Shown here one piece after another: positions 7,055-16,273 of a stretch of DNA of 64,000 nt. Each line of letters opens with the position of its first letter. The stretch's first letter is position 1. Under the pieces are notes generated by a model. That model had not been told where the DNA came from. It did no database searches and saw only the letters and a list, made by a program, of their open reading frames with translations. Position numbers and translations under genes: made by a program. The DNA is taken from the NCBI GenBank assembly GCA_002480085.1, contig DKPJ01000008.1, positions 243,096 through 307,095 of the forward strand, written 5' to 3'. This stretch comes from Enterobacteriaceae bacterium UBA7338 (GTDB lineage: Bacteria > Pseudomonadota > Gammaproteobacteria > Enterobacterales > Enterobacteriaceae).

Positions 7055-9409
7055 CTATTTTGCGCTAACGACCTGCATGCCTGAAGGTTCGTTTTGCAGC
7101 GCCAGCGTCAGCACTTCCTCAATACGTTTCACCGGGTGAATGTCGAGATCGGCAATCACGTTCTCCGGGATCTCCTCGAGATCGCGCTTGTTCTCGTATG
7201 GGATCAGCACGGTTTTGATTCCACCGCGGTGCGCTGCCAGCAGCTTCTCTTTCAGGCCGCCAATCGGCAGAACCTGACCGCGCAGGGTGATCTCACCGGT
7301 CATCGCCACGTCGGCACGCACCGGGTTACCGGTCAGGCAGGAGACCAGCGCCGTACACATCGCGATACCGGCACTTGGGCCATCTTTCGGCGTTGCCCCT
7401 TCCGGAACGTGAACGTGGATATCACGTTTTTCATAGAAATCGCCGTTAATGCCCAGCTTCTCTGCACGCGCACGCACCACGGTCAGTGCCGCCTGGATGG
7501 ACTCTTGCATCACCTCACCCAGCGAGCCGGTGTAGGTCAGCTTGCCTTTACCCGGTACGCAGGCGGTTTCGATGGTCAGCAGATCGCCGCCCACTTCCGT
7601 CCACGCCAGGCCGGTTACCTGACCGACACGGTTTTCATCGTCCGCACGGCCATAGTCGAAGCGCTGAACGCCCAGATACTCGTTGAGGTTATCACCGGTG
7701 ATGGTGATCTGTTTCAGCGACGGATCGAGCAGCAGCTGTTTCACCGCCTTGCGGCACAGCTTGGAGATTTCACGCTCCAGGCTACGCACGCCCGCTTCAC
7801 GGGTGTAGTAGCGGATAATGCCGATGATGGCGCTATCGTCTACCGTAATCTCACCCTTTTTCAGCGCGTTACGCTCAATCTGCTTCGGCAGCAGGTGGCG
7901 TTTAGCGATGTTCAGCTTCTCATCTTCGGTGTAGCCCGACAGACGGATCACTTCCATACGGTCCAGCAGCGGCGCAGGGATGTTCATCGAGTTTGACGTC
8001 GCAACGAACATCACGTCGCTGAGATCGTAGTCGACCTCAAGATAGTGATCGCTAAAGGCCACGTTCTGTTCTGGATCAAGCACCTCCAGCAGCGCCGAAG
8101 CCGGATCGCCGCGCATGTCTGAGGACATCTTATCGATCTCATCCAGCAGGAACAGCGGGTTTTTCACCCCAACTTTTGCCATCTTCTGGATCAGTTTGCC
8201 CGGCATGGAGCCGATATAGGTCCGGCGGTGACCGCGAATTTCCGCTTCGTCACGCACGCCGCCCAGCGCCATACGGATGTATTTACGTCCGGTGGCTTTG
8301 GCAATGGACTGCCCCAGAGAGGTTTTACCTACCCCTGGCGGTCCCACCAGGCAGAGGATCGGTCCCTTCAGCTTGTTAACCCGGCTCTGAACCGCAAGAT
8401 ACTCAAGGATACGATCCTTAACGCGTTCCAGACCGTAGTGATCGGTATCCAGAATCTCCTGTGCCTGGCGCAGATCTTTCTTCACCTTGCTACGGGCGTT
8501 CCACGGAACCTGAATCATCCACTCAATATAGCCGCGCACCACGGTCGCTTCTGCCGACATCGGAGACATCATCTTCAGCTTCTGCAGCTCGGCTTCCGCT
8601 TTCTCTTTTGCCTCTTTCGGCATCTTCGCCGCGTCGATCTTACGCTTCAGCGCTTCGTTTTCGTCCGGCGCATCGTCCATCTCGCCCAGCTCTTTCTGAA
8701 TAGCCTTCATCTGCTCATTCAGGTAGTACTCGCGCTGGGATTTCTCCATCTGCTTCTTAACGCGGTTACGGATGCGTTTCTCCACCTGTAACAGGTCGAT
8801 CTCCGACTCCATCATCGCCATCAGATACTCCAGACGTTCATTAACGTCGGACATCTCCAGCACGGACTGCTTATCCGCCAGCTTCAGCGGCATATGGGCG
8901 CCGATGGTGTCAGCCAGACGTGCTGGATCGTCAATGCTATTGAGCGACGTCAGCACTTCCGGTGGAATTTTTTTGTTGAGCTTGATGTAGCCTTCAAACT
9001 GGCCGATGGCGGTGCGAACCAGCACCTCCTGCTCACGCTCGTCAATGGCGGGCGATTCCAGGTACTCGGCTTTCGCAGAGAAGAAGTCGCCGTCATCAGA
9101 CAGGGTGCTGATGCGCGCGCGCTGCAGGCCTTCGACCAGCACTTTAACCGTACCGTCAGGCAGCTTGAGCATCTGCAGAATAGAGGCCACGGTCCCGACG
9201 GTGAACAGATCGTTAACACCCGGCTCATCCGTTGACGCCTCTTTCTGCGCCACCAGCATGATTTTTTTATCCTGGTCCATGGCCGCTTCGAGACAACGAA
9301 TCGATTTTTCCCGCCCTACGAATAAGGGGATGACCATGTGCGGATAAACCACCACATCGCGCAACGGCAATACGGGGATTTCAATGCGTTCAGAACGCTC
9401 AGAAGTCAT
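7055..9409 (-). CDS. lon: Lon, ATP-dependent serine protease
   Basis: 784-aa cytoplasmic AAA+ protease, exactly the E. coli length. It degrades misfolded proteins and regulators such as SulA and RcsA, and antitoxins. Domains: N-terminal substrate-binding LON domain (1-about 210), coiled coil, AAA+ module with Walker A GPPGVGKTS (about 356-364) and Walker B FLLDEIDK, then the protease domain with the Ser679 motif DGPSAGIAM and the Lys722 partner. It sits in the conserved order clpP-clpX-lon-hupB and is preceded by its own heat-shock promoter. Confidence 0.98.
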   Translation of the reverse strand: MTSERSERIEIPVLPLRDVVVYPHMVIPLFVGREKSIRCLEAAMDQDKKIMLVAQKEASTDEPGVNDLFTVGTVASILQMLKLPDGTVKVLVEGLQRARISTLSDDGDFFSAKAEYLESPAIDEREQEVLVRTAIGQFEGYIKLNKKIPPEVLTSLNSIDDPARLADTIGAHMPLKLADKQSVLEMSDVNERLEYLMAMMESEIDLLQVEKRIRNRVKKQMEKSQREYYLNEQMKAIQKELGEMDDAPDENEALKRKIDAAKMPKEAKEKAEAELQKLKMMSPMSAEATVVRGYIEWMIQVPWNARSKVKKDLRQAQEILDTDHYGLERVKDRILEYLAVQSRVNKLKGPILCLVGPPGVGKTSLGQSIAKATGRKYIRMALGGVRDEAEIRGHRRTYIGSMPGKLIQKMAKVGVKNPLFLLDEIDKMSSDMRGDPASALLEVLDPEQNVAFSDHYLEVDYDLSDVMFVATSNSMNIPAPLLDRMEVIRLSGYTEDEKLNIAKRHLLPKQIERNALKKGEITVDDSAIIGIIRYYTREAGVRSLEREISKLCRKAVKQLLLDPSLKQITITGDNLNEYLGVQRFDYGRADDENRVGQVTGLAWTEVGGDLLTIETACVPGKGKLTYTGSLGEVMQESIQAALTVVRARAEKLGINGDFYEKRDIHVHVPEGATPKDGPSAGIAMCTALVSCLTGNPVRADVAMTGEITLRGQVLPIGGLKEKLLAAHRGGIKTVLIPYENKRDLEEIPENVIADLDIHPVKRIEEVLTLALQNEPSGMQVVSAK

Positions 9410-9491
9410 AGAGCTCTCTCTTAAGTTTAATGTCCGCCTGGTAACCCGGCCGCAGGTCTGTGCGTCATGCGACCGTTAACATGTAAATCAG

Positions 9492-9520
9492 TATATGGGG
9501 ATGTTTCCCTTACATTCAAC
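9492..9520 (-). promoter_or_regulatory. Sigma-32 heat-shock promoter of lon
   Basis: On the minus strand a GTTGAATG -35 element is separated by about 13 bp from a CCCCATATA -10 element, very close to the known E. coli lon heat-shock promoter and to the sigma-32 consensus (CTTGAA, CCCCAT). The leader is about 80 nt. Confidence 0.85.
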
Positions 9521-9539
9521 GTCGGGAGTACGGAAAAAT

Positions 9540-9569
9540 AAAAGGGGAGATAAAATCCCCCCTTTTTGG
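9540..9569 (-). terminator. Terminator after clpX
   Basis: A hairpin with arms AAAAGGGG and CCCCTTTT around a short AT-rich loop lies 26 bp beyond the clpX stop. On the minus strand it ends in TTTTATTTTT. It separates clpX from the lon heat-shock promoter. Confidence 0.75.
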
Positions 9570-9594
9570 TTAACCGCTTGTATGGATAGGTTAA

Positions 9595-10869
9595 TTATTC
9601 GCCAGAAGCCTGCTGCGCTTCTGGTTTACCATAAATCAGCAGGGGTTTGGTTTGACCAGCGATAACCGCTTCGTCAATGACCACTTTTTCTACGTCTTCC
9701 ATGGAAGGCAGATCGTACATGGTATCCAGCAGGGCCGCTTCGACGATGGAGCGCAGGCCACGGGCGCCGGTTTTACGGGCGTTCGCTTTCTTGGCGATAG
9801 CGTCCAGCGCTTCGTCGCGGAACTCGAGATCGACACCTTCCAGATTGAACAGCGCCTGATACTGCTTGGTCAGGGCGTTTTTCGGCTCTTTCAGGATCTG
9901 GATCAGCGCTTCCTCGCTCAGCTCGTTGAGCGTTGCCACCACCGGCAGACGGCCAATAAACTCAGGGATCAGACCGAACTTGATCAGATCTTCTGGTTCA
10001 ACCTGTGCCAGCAGCTCGCCCTCTTTCGCCTTCTCGGACTTGCCTTTCACCGTTGCGCCAAAGCCGATACCGGAGCCGGTCTCTACACGATGGGAGATAA
10101 CCTTATCCAGGCCAGCAAAGGCCCCGCCGCAGATAAAGAGGATTTTTGAGGTATCAACCTGCAAAAACTCCTGCTGCGGATGCTTGCGTCCACCCTGCGG
10201 CGGTACGGCAGCAACGGTACCTTCGATCAGCTTCAGCAGCGCCTGCTGAACGCCTTCACCGGAGACGTCACGGGTGATCGACGGGTTATCAGACTTGCGG
10301 GAAATTTTATCAATTTCGTCAATGTATACGATGCCGCGCTGCGCTTTCTGTACGTCATAGTCGCACTTCTGCAGCAGTTTCTGGATGATGTTCTCGACAT
10401 CCTCGCCCACGTAGCCCGCTTCGGTCAGCGTGGTGGCATCGGCCATGGTAAACGGCACATCGAGCAGACGCGCCAGCGTTTCAGCCAGCAGCGTCTTACC
10501 GGAGCCGGTTGGCCCGATCAGCAGGATGTTACTTTTACCCAGCTCAACGCCGTTGCTGCTGTCACCGTTACGCAGGCGTTTGTAGTGGTTATAAACCGCA
10601 ACCGCCAGCACTTTTTTAGCCTGCTCCTGGCCGATAACGTAGTCGTCCAGATGATGGCGAATTTCGTGCGGCGTCGGCAGCGCACTACGCTCACGATGCG
10701 GTGCAACTTCTTTAATCTCTTCGCGAATGATGTCGTTACACAGATCGACACACTCGTCGCAGATATACACGGACGGCCCGGCAATCAGCTTACGCACTTC
10801 ATGCTGGCTTTTGCCGCAAAAAGAGCAGTACAACAGTTTGCCCGAACCATCTTTGCGTTTATCTGTCAT
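9595..10869 (-). CDS. clpX: ClpX, ATPase/unfoldase subunit of ClpXP
   Basis: 424-aa AAA+ unfoldase of the ClpXP protease, the same length as in E. coli. The N-terminal zinc-binding dimerisation domain has four cysteines (C15SFC18 and the later ICDEC motif) for SspB and other adaptors. The AAA+ module has Walker A GPTGSGKT and Walker B IVYIDEIDK, and the IGF loop (GIGFGATVKGKSEK) docks on ClpP. It follows clpP by 125 bp and is likely cotranscribed with it from the clpP heat-shock promoter, with a further promoter possible in the gap. Confidence 0.98.
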   Translation of the reverse strand: MTDKRKDGSGKLLYCSFCGKSQHEVRKLIAGPSVYICDECVDLCNDIIREEIKEVAPHRERSALPTPHEIRHHLDDYVIGQEQAKKVLAVAVYNHYKRLRNGDSSNGVELGKSNILLIGPTGSGKTLLAETLARLLDVPFTMADATTLTEAGYVGEDVENIIQKLLQKCDYDVQKAQRGIVYIDEIDKISRKSDNPSITRDVSGEGVQQALLKLIEGTVAAVPPQGGRKHPQQEFLQVDTSKILFICGGAFAGLDKVISHRVETGSGIGFGATVKGKSEKAKEGELLAQVEPEDLIKFGLIPEFIGRLPVVATLNELSEEALIQILKEPKNALTKQYQALFNLEGVDLEFRDEALDAIAKKANARKTGARGLRSIVEAALLDTMYDLPSMEDVEKVVIDEAVIAGQTKPLLIYGKPEAQQASGE

Positions 10870-10994
10870 GAGTCAAAACCTCTTTTCTGTTTTTTGTGCC
10901 GCACACGACGACGCAAATGCCACTCCAGGCGCAAGACGCGATACAGCGTCGTGCCGCTCTCAATGATTATAGCGGTACTCGTCGGGCCTGGGCA

Positions 10995-11618
10995 TTAATT
11001 ACGATGGGTCAAGATTGAGTCAACCAGCCCATACTCTACCGCTTCAGCGGCGGAGAGGAAGCGGTCACGCTCGGTATCGCGCTCAATCTGCTCTAATGAT
11101 TGACCCGTATGGTGCGCCATAAGTTCATTCATGCGCCCCTTCACTTTCAGAATTTCACGCGCATGGATCTCAATATCCGTTGCCTGGCCCTGATAGCCAC
11201 CCAGCGGCTGGTGAATCATCACGCGTGAGTTTGGCAGACAGAAGCGTTTGCCTTTAGCGCCCGCGGTCAGCAGGAATGCGCCCATTGACGCCGCCTGGCC
11301 CATACAAATGGTGCTGACGTCAGGCTTGATAAACTGCATGGTGTCATAGATTGACATCCCGGCGGTAATCACCCCGCCCGGCGAGTTAATATACAGGTAA
11401 ATATCTTTTTCCGGGTTTTCTGCTTCCAGAAACAGCATCTGCGCCACGATCAGGTTTGCCATATGGTCTTCGACCTGGCCGGTCATGAAAATGACGCGCT
11501 CTTTAAGAAGACGAGAGTAGATATCGAATGAGCGCTCACCGCGTGAAGTCTGCTCAATAACCATTGGCACCAGGGCCATATGGGGTGCAAAGTTATCTCG
11601 TTCGCCGCTGTATGACAT
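10995..11618 (-). CDS. clpP: ClpP, serine protease subunit
   Basis: 207-aa proteolytic subunit that forms a double heptameric ring with ClpX or ClpA. Catalytic Ser lies in GQAASMGAF (about 111), His in MIHQPLGG (about 136) and Asp near 185. The short N-terminal propeptide MSYSGERDNFAPHMALVP is of the type removed by self-cleavage. First gene of the clpP-clpX unit, downstream of tig, with a sigma-32 promoter about 120 bp upstream. Confidence 0.98.
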   Translation of the reverse strand: MSYSGERDNFAPHMALVPMVIEQTSRGERSFDIYSRLLKERVIFMTGQVEDHMANLIVAQMLFLEAENPEKDIYLYINSPGGVITAGMSIYDTMQFIKPDVSTICMGQAASMGAFLLTAGAKGKRFCLPNSRVMIHQPLGGYQGQATDIEIHAREILKVKGRMNELMAHHTGQSLEQIERDTERDRFLSAAEAVEYGLVDSILTHRN

Positions 11619-11738
11619 GTCCGTCTCCTGGATAAATATTAATAAACCTGCTGTCCCGATTCTACTTGACTCTGACTGGCCTGACTACGACCACCGTGGA
11701 CGGATCTGCAGCAAGCGTTGCTCCTGATAGTCTCCCTG

Positions 11739-11766
11739 TTATGGGGATGGCATCATCTTAATTCAA
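11739..11766 (-). promoter_or_regulatory. Sigma-32 heat-shock promoter of clpP
   Basis: On the minus strand CTTGAATTAAG is followed by CATCCCCATAAC with about 14 bp between the -35 and -10 cores, nearly the ideal sigma-32 promoter. It lies about 120 bp before the clpP ATG and just past the tig terminator, so clpPX heat induction is independent of tig. Confidence 0.88.
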
Positions 11767-11840
11767 GCATAACAATCTTTTGGCTTAACGCTAACACTGA
11801 AACGTGCTTTTAGCACTCTTCCGATCGCCGCAGATTGTTA

Positions 11841-11873
11841 AAAAAAAACCCGCCACCAGCAGGTGACGGGCTT
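11841..11873 (-). terminator. Terminator after tig
   Basis: On the minus strand the arms CCCGTCACC and GGTGGCGGG surround a TGCT loop and are followed by nine T residues. This is a strong intrinsic terminator about 30 bp past the tig stop. Confidence 0.9.
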
Positions 11874-11903
11874 TCGTTTCCGCGTAAAGGCGGGAAACGT
11901 GAC

Positions 11904-13202
11904 TTACGCTTGCTGGTTCATCAGCTCGTTGAAGGAAGTGGCTTTTTCAGTCACTTTCGCTTTCGCCAGAACGGCTTCAACAGCCTGCTCTTCCAGCGCA
12001 ACGTTGCGCATATTGTCCATCAGCTCTTTGTTCTTGCTGTAGAACTCAACCACTTCTTTCGGATCTTCGTAAGCAGAAGCCATCTCTTCGATCAGCTCGT
12101 TCACGCGTGCTTCATCCGCTTTCAGCTCGTGGGTACGGATCACTTCACCCAGCAGCAGGCCCACAACAACGCGGCGTTTAGCCTGCTCTTCGAACAGCTC
12201 ACGCGGCAGCTCCAGAGCCTGTTTCTCGTTGCCACCGAAGCGCTGAGCAGCCTGACGGCGCAGCACGTCGATTTCGCTGTCGATCAGGGCAGCCGGCACG
12301 TCGATTTCGTTGGCTTTTACCAGACCGTCGATCGCCTGAGTTTTAACACGGTTACGCACCGCGCCCTTCAGCTCGCGATCCATGTTCTTACGCACTTCAG
12401 CACGCAGGCCGTCGATGGAGCCATCTTCAACGCCGAAACGCTTGATGAACTCTTCGGTCAGCTCTGGCAGCTCGCGCTCTTCAACTTTTTTCAGGTTGAT
12501 GACGAACTTGGCCGCTTTACCTTTCAGGTTTTCAGCGTGGTAATCTTCCGGGAAGGTCACGTCGATGGTGAACTCTTCACCGGCTTTGTGGCCTTTGATG
12601 CCGTCTTCGAAGCCCGGGATCATACGACCCTGGCCCATCGCCAGCACGAAGTCAGTGGCTTTACCGCCTTCGAACTCTTCGCCGTCAACGGAACCGGTGA
12701 AGTCTACGGTTACGCGATCTTCTGCATCAGCCGCGCCATCTTTGTCTTTCCAGGTCGCCTGCTGCTTGCGCAGGGTGTCCAGCATGCCGTCAACGTCAGC
12801 ATCGGTCACTTCAACAACCGGTTTTTCAACTTCGATACCTTCCAGGCCAGTCAGCTCAACCTGCGGGTAAACTTCGAAGTCTACGGAGTAGGTGAAGTCT
12901 TCACCCAGCTTGTACTCGCCCGGTACGTAGGTCGGTGCGCCGGCCGGATTGATTTTTTCCTGAATGATCGCATCAATGAAGTTGCGGCTCATCAGTTCAC
13001 CCAGCACGTCCTGGCGTACGGATGCGCCATAACGCTGAGCAACAACGGTCATCGGTACTTTGCCTTTACGGAAGCCGTCAATGCGAACTTTTTTCGCTAC
13101 GTTGACCAGCTCGCTTTTTACAGCGGTCTCGATGCTGTCAGCAGCGATAGTGATCGTTACACGGCGGCCAAGGCCCTGAGTGGTCTCAACTGAAACTTGC
13201 AT
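11904..13202 (-). CDS. tig: Trigger factor, ribosome-associated chaperone
   Basis: 432 aa, the E. coli length. It binds near the ribosomal exit tunnel and protects nascent chains. Domains: N-terminal ribosome-binding domain with the GFRKGKVP signature (about residues 43-50), a middle FKBP-type PPIase domain (about 150-245, RVTVDFTGSVDGEEFEGG), and a helical C-terminal substrate-cradle domain. It is upstream of clpP and downstream of bolA in the conserved order. The start is at ATG 13202. Confidence 0.98.
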   Translation of the reverse strand: MQVSVETTQGLGRRVTITIAADSIETAVKSELVNVAKKVRIDGFRKGKVPMTVVAQRYGASVRQDVLGELMSRNFIDAIIQEKINPAGAPTYVPGEYKLGEDFTYSVDFEVYPQVELTGLEGIEVEKPVVEVTDADVDGMLDTLRKQQATWKDKDGAADAEDRVTVDFTGSVDGEEFEGGKATDFVLAMGQGRMIPGFEDGIKGHKAGEEFTIDVTFPEDYHAENLKGKAAKFVINLKKVEERELPELTEEFIKRFGVEDGSIDGLRAEVRKNMDRELKGAVRNRVKTQAIDGLVKANEIDVPAALIDSEIDVLRRQAAQRFGGNEKQALELPRELFEEQAKRRVVVGLLLGEVIRTHELKADEARVNELIEEMASAYEDPKEVVEFYSKNKELMDNMRNVALEEQAVEAVLAKAKVTEKATSFNELMNQQA

Positions 13203-13430
13203 CTTGTTACCTCAAAAAATCAGAGTGCTCGGTCAACTCTACCCGCAGACCGCTATGGGTGGCTGCGCAGAACCGGGATGCTCTCTTGAATCAGATACAC
13301 ATTCCCTGTCACCAGAATCATCCCGAAGACGTTCAAAAAATAGGACGCAGCATTATAGCGGCATCACTTTTGTGAGTCGAGAACGGTTATTGCACGCTGT
13401 TGCGGCCTTTTTCACAATTCACGGCTAATT

Positions 13431-13471
13431 TTTGTCTGAGTTTTGGACTCATCGAACAAAACTCAGACAAA
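13431..13471. repeat. Perfect 14-bp inverted repeat downstream of bolA
   Basis: The arms TTTGTCTGAGTTTT (13431-13444) and AAAACTCAGACAAA (13458-13471) flank a 13-nt loop. There is no T run after the stem in the bolA transcription direction, so it is not a classical terminator. Its function is not known. Confidence 0.8.
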
Positions 13472-13474
13472 ATA

Positions 13475-13496
13475 AAACGGCCCGCAGGCCGTTTTC
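13475..13496 (-). terminator. Terminator after bolA
   Basis: Palindrome AAAACGGCC-tgc-GGGCCGTTTT on the minus strand followed by ATTTTGT, 56 bp beyond the bolA stop. Likely intrinsic terminator. Confidence 0.75.
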
Positions 13497-13551
13497 ACAT
13501 ATTCTGTACGCAACATACTGGAAAAGTTCTCGCTGTTGCAAACCTCATTTA

Positions 13552-13869
13552 TTATGCAATGGTGCCTGCACCTCGACAGGGCGGCGACGCGAAGAGGGTA
13601 TCCTGCAGCCCTTCCCACTCTTTCAGGGTATAGGTATGCAGGGCCAACGCGTGTACCGTCGTGGCAAGTTCAGACGTCAACGTGCTGTAGATCATACGAT
13701 GGCGGTTAAGAAAGCGTTCGCCTGCAAAGCGATCGCTTACCAGCACCACCTTAAAATGGCTTTCGGAACCGGCCGGAACATTGTGACGGTAGCTCTCATC
13801 AACAACTTCGAGGAACGCGGGTTCAAACGTTGCCCTTAATTTTGATTCTATTTGTTCGCGTATCATCAT
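13552..13869 (-). CDS. bolA: BolA, stress-responsive morphology/Fe-S protein
   Basis: 105-aa BolA/IbaG-family protein, the same length and start (MMIREQIESKLR) as E. coli. It has the class II KH-like fold, with the conserved SESHFKVVLVSDRF and RHRMIYS segments; the latter carries the histidine used with monothiol glutaredoxin to hold a [2Fe-2S] cluster. In E. coli it is a stationary-phase factor affecting cell shape, motility and biofilm. The upstream region should hold the growth-phase promoter. It is divergent from yajG. Confidence 0.96.
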   Translation of the reverse strand: MMIREQIESKLRATFEPAFLEVVDESYRHNVPAGSESHFKVVLVSDRFAGERFLNRHRMIYSTLTSELATTVHALALHTYTLKEWEGLQDTLFASPPCRGAGTIA

Positions 13870-14173
13870 GAAAAGACTCCTCAGACAGCGTTCAGATGTA
13901 ACCCATCCCTTTAAATATTAGCCGCTTTTACCGCTTCCATAACAAGAAAACAACAAATATTTAGCGTTCGTCTCGTTTTATCATTCAAAGGCATGAACCC
14001 ACCCTGAAAATTCTCATTCAGGACTCTTTTGTAGACGGTTAAAAACGGTTTGTGAGCACAAAATGCACAAGGCGATGAATTTACATGCATTGCCGGGTTG
14101 CCCCGGCCGTTGGCAATGTTATGATGGCGCGAATTACTCCTTTATAAGCTTAAGATTCACAGAGATCTCTTAT

Positions 14174-14752
14174 ATGTTAAAAAAAGTGCTTTTCCCGCTG
14201 GTCGCTCTGTTTATGCTGGCTGGCTGTGCTACGCCTCCTACTACCATTGATGTCTCACCGAAAATTACCCTGCCGCAGCAGGATCCGAGCCTGATGGGCG
14301 TCACCGTGAGCATTAACGGTGCCGATCAGCGCCAGGACCAGGCGCTGGCGAAAGTGACCCGCGACAACCAGCTGGTGACCCTGACCGCCTCTCGCGACCT
14401 GCGTTTCCTGCTGCAGGAAGTGCTGGAGAAACAGATGACCGCGCGCGGCTACATGATTGGCCCGAACGGCGCAGTGAATCTGCAGATCATCGTGAGCCAG
14501 CTCTACGCTGACGTCTCCCAGGGCAACGTGCGCTACAACATCGCCACCAAGGCCGATATCGCGATCATCGCGACCGCCCCGAACGGCAACAAGATGACCA
14601 AGAACTACCGTGCAAACTACTCGGTTGAGGGTGCACTGCAGGCGTCGAATAAGAACATCGCCGACAGCGTAAACAGCGTGCTGACCGACACCATCGCTGA
14701 CATGTCTCAGGACACCAGCATCCACGACTTTATCAAGCAGAACGCGCGTTAA
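14174..14752 (+). CDS. yajG: YajG, outer-membrane lipoprotein
   Basis: 192 aa from ATG 14174 (MLKKVLFPLVALFMLAGC). It has a lipoprotein signal peptide with lipobox LAGC, lipidated at Cys18, and no Asp at +2, so outer-membrane sorting is expected. The rest is a YajG-family soluble domain of unknown biochemical function. A longer in-frame start at 14063 would bury the signal peptide and is not used. Only 42 bp separate it from ampG, so the two probably form an operon. Confidence 0.94.
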   Translation: MLKKVLFPLVALFMLAGCATPPTTIDVSPKITLPQQDPSLMGVTVSINGADQRQDQALAKVTRDNQLVTLTASRDLRFLLQEVLEKQMTARGYMIGPNGAVNLQIIVSQLYADVSQGNVRYNIATKADIAIIATAPNGNKMTKNYRANYSVEGALQASNKNIADSVNSVLTDTIADMSQDTSIHDFIKQNAR

Positions 14753-14794
14753 TTCTGCCGCTGACCCGGTTCGCGCCGGGTCAGCCCATCTCCT

Positions 14795-16273
14795 ATGCCC
14801 AGCCGCTATCTACGTATCTTCCAGCAGCCTAAGTCAGCCATCCTGCTGATCCTTGGCTTTGCCTCTGGCCTCCCCCTTGCCCTGACCTCCGGCACGCTGC
14901 AGGCGTGGATGACCGTTGAAAACATCGATCTGAAGACCATCGGCTTCTTTTCGCTGGTGGGCCAGGCCTATGTGTTTAAGTTTTTATGGTCGCCGGTGAT
15001 GGACCGCTATACGCCGCCGTTCTTTGGTCGCCGTCGCGGCTGGCTGCTGACCACCCAGATCCTGCTGCTGATCGCCATTGCGGGGATGGGCTTCCTGGAG
15101 CCGACTACGCAGCTGCGCTGGATGGCCGGACTGGCGGTGATTATCGCCTTCTGTTCCGCCTCGCAGGATATTGTGTTTGATGCCTGGAAGACGGACGTGC
15201 TGCCCGCCGAAGAGCGCGGCGCGGGGGCGGCCATCAGCGTGCTGGGCTACCGCCTCGGGATGCTGGTCTCCGGTGGGCTGGCGCTCTGGATGGCGGATCG
15301 CTGGCTGGGCTGGCAGGGGATGTACTGGCTGATGGCGGCCCTGATGCTGCCGTGCATTATCGCCACCCTTCTTGCCCCTGAGCCGAATGATGCCGTGCCG
15401 GTACCGAAATCGCTGGAGCAGGCGGTGGTTGCGCCGCTGCGTGACTTCTTCGGGCGCAACAACGCCTGGCTGATCCTGCTGCTTATCGTCCTTTATAAGC
15501 TCGGTGATGCGTTTGCCATGAGCCTGACCACCACCTTTCTGATCCGCGGCGTGGGTTTTGACGCAGGCGACGTTGGGGTCGTGAATAAGACCCTCGGGCT
15601 GATTGCGACCATTCTCGGCGCGCTGTACGGCGGCGTGCTGATGCAGCGTCTGTCGCTGTTTCGCGCCCTGCTGATCTTTGGCATCCTGCAGGGTGCCTCT
15701 AACGCGGGCTACTGGCTGCTGTCGGTGACCGATAAGCATCTCTACAGCATGGCGGCGGCGGTTTTCTTCGAGAACCTCTGCGGCGGAATGGGGACGGCGG
15801 CGTTTGTTGCCCTGCTGATGACCCTGTGCAACAAGTCATTTTCCGCCACCCAGTTCGCCCTGCTCTCTGCCCTCTCCGCTATTGGGCGCGTCTACGTTGG
15901 CCCTATCGCCGGCTGGTTTGTTGAGAGCTGGGGCTGGTCAACGTTTTACCTCTTCTCGGTGATTGCCGCCGTGCCGGGGCTGATCCTGCTGCTGGTATGT
16001 AGGGAGACGCTGGCCTATACCCAGCGCACGGACGGTTTCCTCCCCCGCAGCCGCTACGCCGGTGCCTACCGGCTGGCGCTGCGCACGCTGGCCGTGGGCT
16101 GCCTGCTGCTGGCGGCCTGGCTGGGGGTGATTACCCTTAACGCCCTCGGCCTGACCTCGTGGCGTTTCGCGCTGCTGCTGCTGGATGCTGGCGCACTGCT
16201 GGCCGTCGGGGGCATCCTCTACGGCGGCCTGCTGGACTACCTTGCCCTGCGCAAAACGGCGCAGGAAAAATAA
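14795..16273 (+). CDS. ampG: AmpG, anhydromuropeptide permease
   Basis: 492-aa polytopic inner-membrane transporter of the major facilitator superfamily, with about 12-14 helices. It imports GlcNAc-1,6-anhydroMurNAc and its peptides for cell-wall recycling and thereby supplies the inducer of AmpC beta-lactamase in species that carry ampR-ampC. Recognised by its N-terminal region (SAILLILGFASGLPLALTSG) and family length (491 aa in E. coli). Located after yajG as in E. coli. Confidence 0.97.
   Translation: MPSRYLRIFQQPKSAILLILGFASGLPLALTSGTLQAWMTVENIDLKTIGFFSLVGQAYVFKFLWSPVMDRYTPPFFGRRRGWLLTTQILLLIAIAGMGFLEPTTQLRWMAGLAVIIAFCSASQDIVFDAWKTDVLPAEERGAGAAISVLGYRLGMLVSGGLALWMADRWLGWQGMYWLMAALMLPCIIATLLAPEPNDAVPVPKSLEQAVVAPLRDFFGRNNAWLILLLIVLYKLGDAFAMSLTTTFLIRGVGFDAGDVGVVNKTLGLIATILGALYGGVLMQRLSLFRALLIFGILQGASNAGYWLLSVTDKHLYSMAAAVFFENLCGGMGTAAFVALLMTLCNKSFSATQFALLSALSAIGRVYVGPIAGWFVESWGWSTFYLFSVIAAVPGLILLLVCRETLAYTQRTDGFLPRSRYAGAYRLALRTLAVGCLLLAAWLGVITLNALGLTSWRFALLLLDAGALLAVGGILYGGLLDYLALRKTAQEK

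Larger units (their letters stand above)
13203..13551. other. Intergenic region between bolA and tig (349 bp)
   Basis: This non-coding stretch carries the tig promoter region next to the tig start (AT-rich, with a TAGGACGC segment), a perfect 14-bp inverted repeat at 13431-13471, and the bolA terminator at 13475-13496. No credible small reading frame with a ribosome-binding site was seen. Confidence 0.7.

Noticed and set aside
11835..13193. 452-aa open frame opposite tig
   Set aside because: Antisense shadow of tig; starts within the tig terminator and has no family resemblance.
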